Of a stretch of 64,000 bases of DNA, positions 50,640 to 63,745 are shown piece by piece. Every line of letters starts with the position of its first letter. Within the stretch, counting starts at the first letter, position 1. The notes beneath the pieces are model-generated. The model was given only the letters and a program-made list of their open reading frames with translations. It searched no databases and was not told the DNA's origin. The DNA is from Fratercula arctica. Taxonomy: Eukaryota > Chordata > Aves > Charadriiformes > Alcidae. A program made the position numbers and the translations under genes. The stretch lies in NCBI GenBank assembly GCA_947846985.1, contig CANTUZ010000001.1:115523757-115587756 (forward strand), read 5' to 3'.

Positions 50640-53600
50640 CTGGAAAATATGTTGACAACTTATCAATATGACCAGAATACGTAACAGCAAATGTTTAAAA
50701 GAAAAGAAAACAAAAGATATCCTGGATGCTGGGATTCTACATTCTGCCTTCTGTCAATTTGCCTTGTCAATTTGCTGCAAGTGGAAAGGAAGAAATATAC
50801 CTTTTTCAGAATTTGATAAATATTTGGTTTCATTTGTAGTCTAATTCACCAAAACCAGCACTTTGTGGAAAAAAAAAATAAAAAAAATCTCAGTTCAAAG
50901 AACAGAAAGCATTTTAGATGATTCATGTTTGTTCAGAGTCATATAATTAGGCAGAACATGCTTTTTGATTGAAAACATCCCAAGGCTGAAATTCCTAGTA
51001 CATTGACATTTAATCTCTTTTTCCTTAAATGAAATAGAAACATCTATTGCAAAACAGAGTATCAAAAGCGCTTAATAAAATTATGTAAGCAGAAAGGAAA
51101 CAACAGCCTTTCTATTATTCTTTACTCTTGATAATATCTTTAAATTTTTGTTGTGCCTTTTAAATATCCAGGTAAATAGCAAACCAAGTGTGTTTCTAAT
51201 AGGTGTTTCCTTAGGATATTGAATAGTTTTGTTCTGCAGCTTTCAACTTAAAATCCAAGTGCTACCACAAAAAAAAAAAATCTGTAAGAATTCAATCAAC
51301 AAACCTGACTTTTTGCAAGACCACAGCATGCAGAATTTTTCTCTGACATTAGCAATCTATACCATTGAACCTGGCCTCTTCTCCCATAAATAGTTTATGT
51401 GTGAAAACTATTTTCCCTTTTCACAACAAAGTATTTCTTCTGCAGATACATTTCTCTTTTCATTATCATTCTCCATATAACTCTATAAATAAGTTGAGAT
51501 AGAGAGCAGTATGCTTAAGGTGCCACTAGATGGTAGAAGGAGGCAGTCAGTAGAGCTGAGCTCGCTTAGCATTAGTTGCTTTCAACATCAGTAATAGATT
51601 CTGCTTGGTGTTATAATTATATTTCTGCCAGAAACAAAAGAATAAATGAACTAGAACATCCGTTTGACAATTGAAGAGAAGCCACAGTTAAAAACAAGTA
51701 TGTAAATATATGTTAATTTGCTTTGAATATATAAAAAAATTGTCTGTGAGTTGTTGAGGCCTGACTTAACTGAGAAGATGCTTGTTCTTCCAAAAAGTAT
51801 TCAAAAGCAAAGCTTTGTGTCTGTGGTGATGTGCCAGTAAGCTAACTTCTCATCACTGTCTCACCTGCTGATGAAAAAGGTACAGTTAACATTTATATTG
51901 TATGATAGTTATGATAGTAGCCAAGATGTCCTTTGTATGTTGCATTTTTTGCAGCTGCTTTTTTAAAGCCTTTGCTTGCTCAGTTGTGGTTGAAGTCAGT
52001 GGCAAACCACCTACTGATTTTAGCAGTTCTAAGGTAAAGGTAATACTTTTGTATTTTTGCCCAAGGACCTCCCCTACCCTCTTTTCTTAATCCAATAACC
52101 TGGTGGTCAGATCACTCCTCTGGCACGTCAGTGATGCAGAAAACTTTATGCCCCACCTGCTGCCACCTCTGAGCCTGCCCTAGCCAGCACTGCAGGGTGT
52201 GATGCTCTTGGTCCCTTCCTGGTACAGCTCTTCCACTTGGGAAGCAAGTACAAAGTGCTTTTCGGTATGAGGAAATAGGGTGACAAAGAAGATTTGCGAT
52301 AGGGCATTCTCCAAGGAAAGACTGGCCTAATTTCTTGTCTCTTCCCCAGGGAATTGTTAAACCTTCTAAACACATTGGATAAGAGCATTTGGTGTTTGAG
52401 CTCACAGTCTGGTTGCAATGATGTTTTGGTGGGATGTGAGTCCAAGCGTGCTGCGGCAGCGGAAGATTTAGATATTCAGTGCCCCAAATATACACTATAC
52501 GCTGTGTGGTTTGACCAAAAGGATGTGACCTCTGAAAAACAGACAGCTTTAGAATCTAACTGCAGGGTGTAGTTCAAAATATCTCCTCACACCACAGAGT
52601 TATGGGCCTTATCCTTTTTACTGAATCAAGTTTAGTCCTTTATTTTTAAACATTTTATTGCCAAACTTACACAATTCCATCCTTAGATCCCTGGCTTCTG
52701 CAGATTTTTGGGGACAGTCAATATTTTCCTGGCCTAAGCCACAGGGTCATGGTAGGCATTTAACCCCTTTAGACCTGGACACACGCACTTTTAAAAAGGT
52801 AAAGAGCATTCCCTTTCATCCGTATCACAAGAGACACTGCCCTGACAACCCTAAAAGCCCTTCCTCATCAGCAGCGTATCAGTCCTGGCTGACAAACGAC
52901 GTAGAAGGTGAGACACTTGTTCCAACACAAGAGTTCACTGCCTGAACCTCATCTTACCAAGCAATCCCCCCTGATGCCTTTTGCTTTATGTCCACTCAAG
53001 ATACTTTCTGGAGTGCCACGCCAGCATTCGAGGGGGGATGCAACAGAAAAATTCCATATTTTCTTTCCTTATCGCAGATCTCAGGAGATGACAGGAAAAA
53101 AAAAGTCTACCGGTTTAGATGGTTGTGTTACTGTAAGACTTAGTTTATCAAGACAAACTGATGAATCAACAAGTTTAATATGAGAATGCATTTCTAATTT
53201 GGAGTCTTTTCTTAATAGTTTATTATTTTTTAATTTTAATGAAAAGTATTGTTTTAATTATTAAAGATCTACTTTTAGGGAAAACCCAAATTATACATGC
53301 AAATAAAAGGCAATTGGATATTTATAAATTTTACTTGTAATGTCTATAACACAATATGGATAATGTAATAGGAAAATCATTTTTAAAAGTGTATTCATTT
53401 TATAAATCTGATTATGTATTCCCAAACTATACTCAAAAAAAAAGGTCACGTCTCGAGCAGCATTTGCAGCTAGATTTGTGACTATTGGCTAAATATAAAT
53501 GGGTTTTAAAGAATCTGATTAGACTCTACAACTAGTTTCATGATACAGCTTTACTGACTGATCCCTTTTGTACTGAAACAGTAGTGGCTCATTGAGTGTG

Positions 53601-56600
53601 AAAATGAGAATGGAGAACAGTCTTAACAAAATTCAAGGCAGTTCACGTTCAAGGGCATAAGATGTGTTCAGTGTTGTAATGTAAAATAAAATTCTTTTCT
53701 GCTAGCTCTAATGACAAACTGAAGCAAAACCTCTAAAATTTTTACAATGGATTCATCTTAGGTATGAAGATGTTATATTCATAAAAATGTAAATTTCAAT
53801 ACTTAATTATGTTTGCAGAATATCTTTTTATGCAAAAAAGTTGTTTTATTTATTTGAAAGCCATTCTAAAGGCAGAGATTGCAATATGACTACCTTAAGA
53901 GACGTATATGACTGAACAGTAGTAATAGCTGCTCATGCATAATAAAAAAACACATAAGGTTTAGAGTAGCTGAAAATATATTTCCTGTTTCTGATTAGAG
54001 TAATAAATGGTGTTTCTGATATTAGACATGCCTTTTTACATTTTGATCTAACTGGGAAAATAATAAATGCAATACTTACTGTTTACGCAATGCCCCACCT
54101 TCAAATTAAGATAATTTACAAATCATCTACATTTTACTACTGTAGCAATGAAATCTGTCATAGCGCCCTGTATCAGAAAGCCCTTATGCAAGCCTGTTTT
54201 ACTTTTAGGTTATTCTCTCTCTTTTGGGGGGTGGGGGGAAGGGGCAGAAGGCGTGTTAGGAACCCAACTCTATTTCTGCCTCATCTCATACATTAATAAC
54301 GATAGCAGTGACAAGCTAATTTTAATTTCACATAGTAAAAGAACACTAACACTGCTATTCAAATAATTAGAATTCAGCCTTTTTTTCTGTGTGCTGCCAG
54401 CTGAATGGTGTCTATCTCCCGATTTTTTTTTCTTGATTGTAATTTAATAAGCAATTTTACTATGCAGTGTCAAGAGTCCCCTTGGAATTAGAATATTAGG
54501 CTCACATTGCTTAGCTAGTAGAACTGTTTAGAGATCAGCCCTTGAAATGAAATTTACCCTCTCTCCCACCCGCACCCACACCCACGCTCGCTTTCCCTAC
54601 AGGGTTGGCAACAGCACAGTTCGCTACACATCTAAAGGCCGAATTGGAACTACATGTTGCAGAACGCTTCATTCTTTACCTCAAGCTAGGCATGAGAGAG
54701 GCAGCCTTCCCAAAATGCCGTCTCTTCTTTGAGCTTACAAGAAAAAAAAGTGCTTTCATGATCCATGATGTGAAAAGAGCCCGGAGAGGCAACGGATGCT
54801 GACATTATATATAGTCCAACAGGCCACAACTGCATTTGTGCCATCTCCCATTTGGTTTTTTTATTTATTTTATGTTGGACATCTTTTATAAAACCAGAAG
54901 TCATTAACAGTTTCTTTAATTAAATATTTAAGCATATTTTAAAACTCCAGCAGAACAATGTAACTGGCAGCTATGGTCCATGTTTCTGCCAAGATGAAGG
55001 TCGGGATGTATCAGCAAGCTCAAAATGCTTGATGTGAAGAATGACAGAGAGGGCAGAGAGGCAAAGAAGGAAGCCTGTTAGATGCCCGGAATTTTTGGCA
55101 TGGCCCACTACCTAATTAAAGTGAGGAGTGATACCACCAAGAGCCTTATATATAAAATTTAAGGTAAGATGTATGACCTCCCACTGGATGTGCAAAGACA
55201 GCGACACACATAAGCAGCCAGAAGCAAACATGGTGCATCAGACTTACAGAGAACTAGCAGGGACGTGAAACAACGCCTGTTCCTGTTGAAAAGCCTGTTC
55301 TGTATTTTCCTTGAATGACAGGCACTGCAGAGAGACTGTCACAGAGCTGGCTGCAGTTATACTAAATGCTGAGGTGCAAACCCATCAGTTCCAGATGCAC
55401 AGACATCTAGAACTGCCTATTTCAGGGACAAAAGGTACTGAACTATGCGCACCATTAGTCTAATCTGGCACAGTAATTCCTATGCATCTGTCAATTACTA
55501 TTCCTTTATGTACAATGTTACTGAATTGTGCAATAATTTTCCATGACACTAGTGTAGTATCTGTCTTTTTCTCCACCCCAAGTGACAGAAATAGGGGAAA
55601 AAAAAAGAACTGCAGAGTGAAGAGAGACAAAAGTAACGAGAGAGATTAGTTTTAAATGTTGGACATAATTAATCATTCTGTACAAAAGCCTTATGCCACT
55701 TTACTGGAGTGATGCTTTTATTTGAGCATATGAATCAAATTTTTCATGTGCAAAGTTACAAATAGTCAGAATTTAGCATACTCAAATCATAATTTAGAAC
55801 TATTCAGTATTATCAACAGTCTTCTCTTAGTGTCTGTTGGAATATCAGAGAAACTACATGGCAAGATAACAAAACTGCTCTGAAAAGCCATTTCAGAATT
55901 CGCTCTCATTATGCCCAGTTCTAGTCGGTTCTACCAGTCTTTCATTTCCCTCAGAACCGAAATGAACAAAACACCCTGATTTTCAAAAAGACTGGATTTT
56001 CTTTTAATCTCTGGGAAAATATTCATTTTCTTTCAAATATCCTGATTAACAATGCTAAAGTTAGCGTTCCGATTTTTCAGAACAAGTTAGTTATGATTTT
56101 GACAATATATCATTTTAGTGAATTTTAACCCCTGCAGTACACATGTATTTGTGTCTTCCAAAAAAGGGGGAAAGGTGTTGATGGATGGAAAGAATCAGCG
56201 CTTAAGATATTGGCAGAACTAAAACAGCCAAGATGAAACATTTGGCCACAGATCATCAGAAACACTTCACCTTAACTGGCATTAACATTAGTGGGATGCT
56301 TTTCCAAACTACTCCACCCAACCTGTCGTTTTGTCTTCCTAAAGGTCATCAGTAAGATGAACTGATTAGCAGCACACATTAACACAAAACCTCCAGAAAA
56401 ACAGATATATCCTACCCTATCATCTTTTAGTTCAAAAATTAAAGAATTAAAATATTACTGTGCTAAAAATTGAAGAATTGTGAAATCCGGAACACTCTCT
56501 AAAACAGCTGGGATTCTCATTAGTAGTAGTAGCAGCATTTCCTTTGGAACAAAACACTTCAACATGCAGTCCCTTGCCTGTTCTGAGGCATTGATCTTCA

Positions 56601-59394
56601 CTTGGGTTGAAAGATAATAAAAAGTCTGACAAAAATGCATAGCTTTGACCCTCAAAATCCATGTAAGTGAAATGGTAGTGAATATTTCTGACCACTTACA
56701 TCTGTCCTGCACTCATGTTTTCTTGACAGTGCAATTTAAGGAACTTTATACAATGACAAAGATTCAGCAAACTACCAAGTACACATGGTTGATACCTTGT
56801 CTCCTGTTTGTGTACCTAAGTGGACTATAGATCTCTTCTCTTGTTAGCCACGATGCCTTCATCTACAAGGTGCTCACTGAAAGACCCAAGGCTTTTACAC
56901 CTTTGTTTTAAAAACATGTATTTCTTTAGTTTTGGAATGAACAAAGTAGTTTATTCCAGAGATCGAGCAAAAGGGGTCCGTGGTTGAAAACGGGCAGAGG
57001 CCCCACTCTTCCAGAGCTGAAAGCTCAGTGCACTGTTTTTTGGAATAGGAAGGGGAGAGAAAGCGAAGAGGAAGAAGGGAAAGACCGAAAAGGGAAAACA
57101 GAGATTCAACTTTCAGAAGTTAACTGCTTTACACATCATCGCTGACAGCTAGAACTGCCAGAGAGCAGCAAGAGCAGGGCTGCTCCCTAAGGCTGGGCGA
57201 TGGCCCTCGTGGACAGGGTTTGCGCCATGGTGCCTGGGAGGATGAGCAGGGCAGGGTGGTGATGGCAACGGGCGCTATCAACATCCTGTGAGCATCAGGG
57301 GAAGGCAAGGTAGCAAGCCAAGGCCAAGGTGAACCCAGTGAATCCAAACGACTCCAGTCCAACAGGGCTGTGTCTGGCCAGCTGCAGTGGCACTGGAGCA
57401 CGGACTGATGGCCCCAAGCTGAGCTGAATTGGAGTCCTGGGCCTGTGGGCAGGGGTGAGGAGAAGCCCCCAGGTGAGGTCAGGCAGGTCAGTAAGGAGCG
57501 GTGATGTCCTCAGAGCCCTGGTAAGAACTAGACAATTGTACAAAGACAGATAAATACAAGTATTTTGCAAAACCTCTTTGCGACTGGTCTTTCAAAAGGC
57601 AGTGGTGAGACTGGTGGGGCCAAGGAATCTCATAACATTTTAGAGAGTGAGACTTTGCATTTCCCTAGGATTAAGAAGGCATGGGTGAATTTTACAGCAT
57701 TAGGTGCTTGGCCCTCAATAACAGAGAAATCCTTTCCTTTTCTGAAATTAAATATCAGAACCAAATCTAGTTTAGAAACTATAGGACTACTCGACAGTAA
57801 TGATAGGAAAAAATGTCATTTCTCTTGAAACTAATATTTCTGGCAAAGATCTATCTCTTTTCAAGAGCATCAATTTCAAGCTATCTGCCAGCTGTGTCAG
57901 CACAGCTCACATTACAGCTGTAACCAATTTCTTGAAAGTTAATCCTACAGGGTCCTTCAATCTGCACATCCAGAGCCTATCCACTTCCCTTACACAAGTA
58001 GTCCTACTGAAGTCAATGGAAAAGGTGAAAGGGATTTGTTCTGATATGGTTATTTGAAGGATGCCTTACGTTGCACAACTCCGTAACAAAGAAATTGGCC
58101 ACAAGGTCCATTCTTACAGCAGAACTGAGTTGCTGAATACAAATATTTCTCTAAAAACAAGTAATTTAAATTGAAAGCAAAGTTGTTACTAGGCACTATG
58201 CTTTCTTAAAAGCACCAACAAAGTCTGGTCTCTGAAATTATGCCCCTGACTTGCCCAGGGCTTCATGAAGTGTTTATTATTGGATCAAAAGGAAACCGTT
58301 ACCATGCACTGCTTGAACACTTCATGTCATTAACTGTCATTAACGATTTCATAGCTAGTGATTTCCACACACGTATCTAGTTGACATGCACAACAAAGAG
58401 TTCCCATGTTTCACTAATCAAGTGGTCTCTCTCTGTGCTTCCACAATGCCCAGATCATTCATACTTTACTGCCTTGTCCCTGAATCCCTGCCATAATTCC
58501 TCCCACACCACACAATTAGAAGTGGTCAATAAAAACTCAGAAGCATATGGAAACTTGAAAAGTGACAAAGTGAAATGGATTTAAACACAAAATTAACACC
58601 ATATAGGCTATAGTACTGTCTCCACAATACCTTTTCATATGCCATTCTCTGGGATGCTGTACTAGAGAATGTAGGAACCTAGATACTGCATTCAGATACA
58701 GCTTGCTCTGGGGTACAGCGGATTTTATTTATCTAAGGCTTCTTCAAAACTTTATTCTAGAAACGAGTCGGAAACATCACAAAAATTAGGCTTTTCTTTT
58801 GAGAGTTACAGTGCCACACACAGATACACAGATGATGATGATCAGAATTATTACGAGGTTGAGCTACTCTGCAAGTATCATTGCTTTAGTTTTCATCCCA
58901 GGAAGTGCAGAGGAGAATTAATATCTTAGTAACTGGTGAATTAAATGTTCTGCTCACATTTTTGTGAGCTCACTTCTCATTTTCTCCTGACAGAGTTTGC
59001 TGGTTCTTTAAGTTTCAGTCAATTCATGGATAAGTAGCTGGTCAAAAGACAGGAAACAAACAGTCAGAAATAAAAGGTCAGTTTTTAGAGTGGCGTCCCC
59101 CAGGGACCAATTCTTATGTTCTGTTGGCAGTGTACGTAGAAAGAATGTACAATACAGGCTGGACAGCAAACAGGTAAAATTGTGGTAACAAGACAAAGGT
59201 ATTCATGGTAGTAAAGATGATGACTGACCACAAAAAATTGCCAAAGAATATTATGATACTGACTTGCCAAGTGATAAAAATGGCACAAAAATCAGTGTCA
59301 TAAAGTGTTGCACACAGAATAAAATTCTCCTAACTTTACATAAAAAAACAACATGACTGTACTAAGCTATTGCTGTTCAAGGCTGAGATCGTAC
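50640..59394 (-). other. EPHA6: EPHA6 intron upstream of the kinase exon
   Basis: I searched by eye for the expected upstream exon with HRDLAARN and the DFG motif and did not find it on the minus strand, so this intron probably exceeds 13 kb and leaves the window. It contains a CTCF-like site at 51523-51536 and a GC-richer patch at about 57130-57500. No gene is seen. Confidence 0.65.
51523..51536 (+). promoter_or_regulatory. Candidate CTCF-binding site (CCACTAGATGGTAG)
   Basis: It matches 13 of 14 positions of the CTCF core CCASYAGRKGGCRS; the single mismatch is T for C at position 12. It lies in the EPHA6 intron about 880 nt upstream of the kinase exon. Motif match only. Confidence 0.35.
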
Positions 59395-59945
59395 AATCAT
59401 AGAACCACAAAATGGTTTGGCTTAGAAGTGACCTTTAAAGATCATACAGCCCACCCCTCCTTGCCATAGGCAGGACATCTTCCACTAGACCAGGCTGCTC
59501 AAAGCCCCATCCAACCTGACCTTGAACACTTCCAATGATGAGGCATCCACAACTTCTCTGGGCAACCTGTTCCAGTGCCTCACCACCCTCATCATAAAAA
59601 ATGTCTTTGTGTCCAGCCTACCCTACCCTCTTTCAGTTTAAAACTGCAGCCCTTTGTCCTATCAACACAGGCCTTGGTAAAACGTGTCTCTTCATCTTTC
59701 TGCTAAGCCCCCTCTAGTATTGAAAGGGTGCAATATGGTGTCGCTGGAGCCTTCTCTTCTCCAGCTGAACAACCCCGACTCTCTCAGCCTGTCCTCATAG
59801 GAGAGATGCTGCATCCCTCTGATCATTTTTGTGGTCCTGCTCTGGACCCACTCCAACAATTCCTTGTCTCTCTTGTACTGAGAACTCCAGAGCTGGACAC
59901 GATACTCCAGGTGGGGTCTCACCAGAGCAGAGTAGAGGGGAATCT
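59395..59945 (-). mobile_element. CR1 LINE fragment, 3' end
   Basis: The minus strand encodes [20 protein letters not shown] and KMIRGMQHLSYEDRLRESGL. It then loses frame and ends in a 3' UTR with CCAAACCATTTTGTGGTTCT, read on the minus strand. It is 5'-truncated at about 59945. Confidence 0.92.
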
Positions 59946-60814
59946 TAGCAACAGAAAAAGGTCCAATTACTAAGGAGATAAATTGTGAGACTGCTATCTG
60001 TAAAAGCATTGACCTGGCTATTGGGTGAGTGCACGGAGGTCTTATGTTTGCTCCATGGAGGGATGACGCTGTCTTATACAGATTTCAGTCTTATATCTTT
60101 CATCAGCAATAAATAATTTCACTTACTAAAAAAAAAGGGAATAAAAGTATTCCCAAACTGTTGGGAAGCATGCAAGTTTCATGTCTTTAAGTGAGCCCAC
60201 ATAGTGCATTAAAACATTGTTTATATATTGCAGGGGGGATGGGAGAACAGATGCTGATGAAGGTGAAGCAGCTGAGTCCAGGGCCACGGGTCAAGGAGCA
60301 CGACAGTGGCCAGGGACCTGTCAAGTACTGGGCACCATCTCCTGCCTTCCCATCCAGTGACAGGGAGGGACGAAGGCGAGGAATGGCTTGCCAAGGTGCG
60401 CAGCGAGGGACAGCAGAGGACAGAAACAGCCGTTTCTCCTGTGCTAGACCAAAATGCTCCCAGTGCCGCCCTGCTGGTTGTCCAAAGAAATGAAGTGTAC
60501 GAGCCGCGTTTGCGCTGCCAGCATGTCTGTCTGTCAGCCAGCCCCTGGCTAGGAGCTTTGAACCACTGGCAATTTCAAGAAGCATGGATGACAGAAAGAT
60601 GGAGTCAGGAAAGACATCAAAGGCTACATCAAATCACCTAAACATGGTGTCTACTGTCCCTTTAGGCACCGTCACTTGCTCAGTAGCTGTCATTTTAGGG
60701 AATCGCAGGTCTCCCCACTGTCTCATGTCTGCCAGCCCCATGCAGAGATCTCCGGTTCCCCATGCTATCTCAGACGGCTACGTTTAGGCAGCTGATCCCT
60801 TCCTGATTTCACTC
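59946..60814 (-). other. EPHA6: EPHA6 intron between CR1 copies
   Basis: A GC-richer patch with open frames on both strands lies at about 60225-60640. None of them resembles a known protein, and they are probably compositional. No RNA gene is recognised. Confidence 0.55.
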
Positions 60815-61275
60815 AGAATCACAGAATGGTTCAGGTTGGGAGGGACCTTAAAGATCATCTAGTTCCAACCCCCACTGCCGTGGGCAGGGACACCTCCCAC
60901 TAGACCAGGCTGCTCAAAGCCCCATCCAGCCTGGCCTTGAACACTTCCAGGGATGGGGCATCCATAGGTTCTCTGGGCAACCTGTTCCAGTGTCTCACCA
61001 CTCTGACAGTAAAGAATTTCTTCCTGATATCTAATCTAAACCTACCCTCTTTCAGTTTGAGGCCGTTACCCCGTGTGCTATCATTACACTCCCTGATAAA
61101 GAGTCCCTCCCCTTCTCTCCTGTAGGCCCCCTTCAGGTACTGGAAGGCTGGTCTAAGTTCTCCCCGGAGCCTTCTCTTCTCCAGGCTGAACAACCCCAAC
61201 TCTCTCAGCCTGTCCTCATCGCATAGGTGCTCCAGCCCTCTCATCATCTTTGTGGCCCTCCGCTGGACCTGTTCC
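60815..61275 (-). mobile_element. CR1 LINE fragment, 3' end
   Basis: The minus strand has an open frame of 125 codons for the CR1 ORF2 C-terminus ([40 protein letters not shown]). The 3' UTR begins on the plus strand at AGAATCACAGAATGGTTCAG. It is 5'-truncated at about 61275 and looks less decayed than the 5.7-kb and 59.4-kb copies. Confidence 0.94.
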
Positions 61276-62309
61276 AATTTCCAATATATTTAATGAAAAA
61301 CAGTATATAAGCAAAGGAGAGAGATCGCAATGTTTCCCCTGACAGAAGGGCAGATTGCTCAGTACGCTGCCGTTCTTCTGGACCAGCCAGCAGCTTGAAG
61401 GCAGTGGCTCTGTGGCCAATCAGGCAGCAAAATGTTGGGCACAACATGCTGCCACTTTACCCAGCTGGCAAACTAGGCAAACATTGGGGCTACTGGGGAG
61501 ACAGGTATAGGGATGTGGAAGGGGCTTATGAGTAATTTGATATTGCATGAGGCCACAGGGACACGGGAGGGATCTAAGCTTTACCAGGGAAGTGAAACTG
61601 GTGGAGCACAGCAAGAAGGTGCCATGGGGAGACTCTGAGAAGATCAGAAGTTATGCTATCGAGGCTGCAGAAGATAGCCTGAGAACTAGGTAGCGTGAAA
61701 ATGCAGTTGGTGTATGTAATGGAGCCCTAGGGCACAGGACTTCATAAATTTGCTCCTTGTGAAATAAATTATTCTCTATCCTCAGACAAAGGAATGTATC
61801 CTGTTACAGCAGAAGTTACAACACAGTGTTTTCACACCATAACTGCACAAACATGGGTGTAGCCTATTACAAAGAAACGAACAGAAGAGAGTATTTTCAG
61901 TCTAAGTTAGGGGCTGCTTCACAACAAAGCTTCTCTGATATTTCTATTTGGTTTAGTGACATACTGGTACCATCCATAGATCACTGCAGCGTGGCAGCAT
62001 GCAAATTGTTGAATAATAGGATAACCATCTGTTTGATGATGGATAGTTTGGCACAGAAATGCGGTTGGTCCTTCCTGCGGATAACCGCGTTCAACTAAAT
62101 CTCTGTCAGCTGCCTGAATAAAGGGCACTGAACGTGAAATGTCTTTCTTTTCACTATCATCACCAGTTTACCAGGGCAAAGCACTGACTAATGCTGATGG
62201 TGGTAGCTCCAGTCATACTAATGGCAATGCCAATTTAACATATAATGTTTATACTAGTGTAATGTCGGTTTACAGACACTGAGAATCTGCTTCTGACCTT
62301 TACCTTCTG
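61276..62309 (-). other. EPHA6: EPHA6 intron between CR1 copies in opposite orientation
   Basis: No gene or repeat is recognised. Confidence 0.6.
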
Positions 62310-63745
62310 ACCTTCAATGCCTGAGGACTGGAGGAAGGCAAATATCACTCCAGTCTTCAAAAAGGGCAAGAAGGAGGACCCAGGGAACTACAGACCGGTT
62401 AGTCTCACCTCCATCCCTGGGAAGGTAATGGAGCAACTCGTTCTGGATGTCATATCCAAGCACATTCAGGAGCAGGAAGTTATTGGAAGTGGTCAACATG
62501 GATTTACCAAGGGTAAATCATGCTTGACCAGTCTCATAGCCTTTTATGATGTTATAACTGATTGGCTGGATGAGGGCAGAGGAGCAGATGTCATCTACCT
62601 TGACTTCAACAAGGCTTTTGACCCTGTCTCTCATAACATCCTCCTTAGGAACCTGAGGAAGTGTGGACTAGATGAGGGGACAGTGAGGTGGATTGAGAGC
62701 TGGCTGTGTGACAGGACTCAGAGGGTTGTGATTAATGGAGCAGGGTCGAGTTGGAGGCCTGTAACCAGTGGTGTCCCCCAGGGGTCAATACTTGGACCAG
62801 TATTGTTTAACATATTCATCAACAACCTGGATGAGGGGACAGAGTGTATGCTCAGCAAGTTCGCTGATGGTACCAAACTGGGTGGGGTGGCTGACACCCC
62901 AGAGGGCCGTGCTGCCATCCAGCATGACCTAGACAGGCTGGAGAGCTGGGCAGAGAAGAACCTAATGAGGTTCAACAAGCACAAGTGTAGGGTCCTGCAC
63001 CTGGGGAGGAAGAATGTCAGGCACCAGTATAGGTTAGGAGTGGACCTGCTGGAAAGCAGCTCTGAAGAAAAGGATCTGGGGGTCTTGGTAGACAGTAAAC
63101 TGTCCATGGGCCAGCAATGTGCCCTTGTCGCCAAGAAGGCCAACAGAATTCTGGGCTGCATAGGGAAGAGTGTGGCCAGCAGGTCAAGGGAGGTCATTCT
63201 CCCCCTCTACTCTGCACTGGTGAGGCCACAACTGGAATACTGTGTCCAGTTCTGGGCTGCCCAGTTCAAGAGAGACAGGGAACTGCTGGAGAGAGTCCAG
63301 CGTAGGGCAACAAAGATGACTGAGGGATTGGAGCATCTCCCTTATGAGGAAAGGCTGAGAGAGCTCGGACTCTTTAGCCTGGAGAAGAGAAGGCTGAGAG
63401 GAGACCTTATTAATGTTTACAAGGATCTAAAGGGTGGGTTTAAGGAGGATGGAGCCAGACTCTTTTCAGTGGTTCCCAGTGACAGGACGAGGGGTAACGG
63501 GCACAAGCTGGAACATAGGAAGTTCTGATCAAATATGAGAAAAAACTCCTTTACGGTGAGGGTGACAGAGCACTGGAACAGGCTGCCCAGGGAGGCTGTG
63601 GAGTCCCCTTCTCTGGAGACTTTCAAGACCCGCTTGGATGCAGTCCTGAGTTATGTGCTCGAGGCAATCCTGCTTTAGCAGGGGAGTTGGACTAGATGAT
63701 CTCTAGAGGTCCCTTCCAACTCTGAAATTCCGTGATTCTGTTTAT
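62310..63745 (+). mobile_element. CR1 LINE, 1.4 kb, with long open reverse-transcriptase frame
   Basis: 5'-truncated CR1 on the plus strand, antisense to EPHA6. An uninterrupted 403-codon frame (62317-63528) covers reverse-transcriptase blocks: [54 protein letters not shown] and the thumb region, then [16 protein letters not shown]. It stops at a TGA (63526-63528) in the C-terminal domain. The same frame continues after it as NMRKNSFTVRV and WNRLPREAVESPSLETF. The catalytic FADD box reads FADG at codons 182-185 (GGT at 62869-62871). The 3' tail ends near CCGTGATTCTGT. Confidence 0.96.

Noticed and set aside
60187..60641. Open frames of 100-132 codons on both strands
   Set aside because: Mutually overlapping frames in a GC-richer patch with no recognisable protein.
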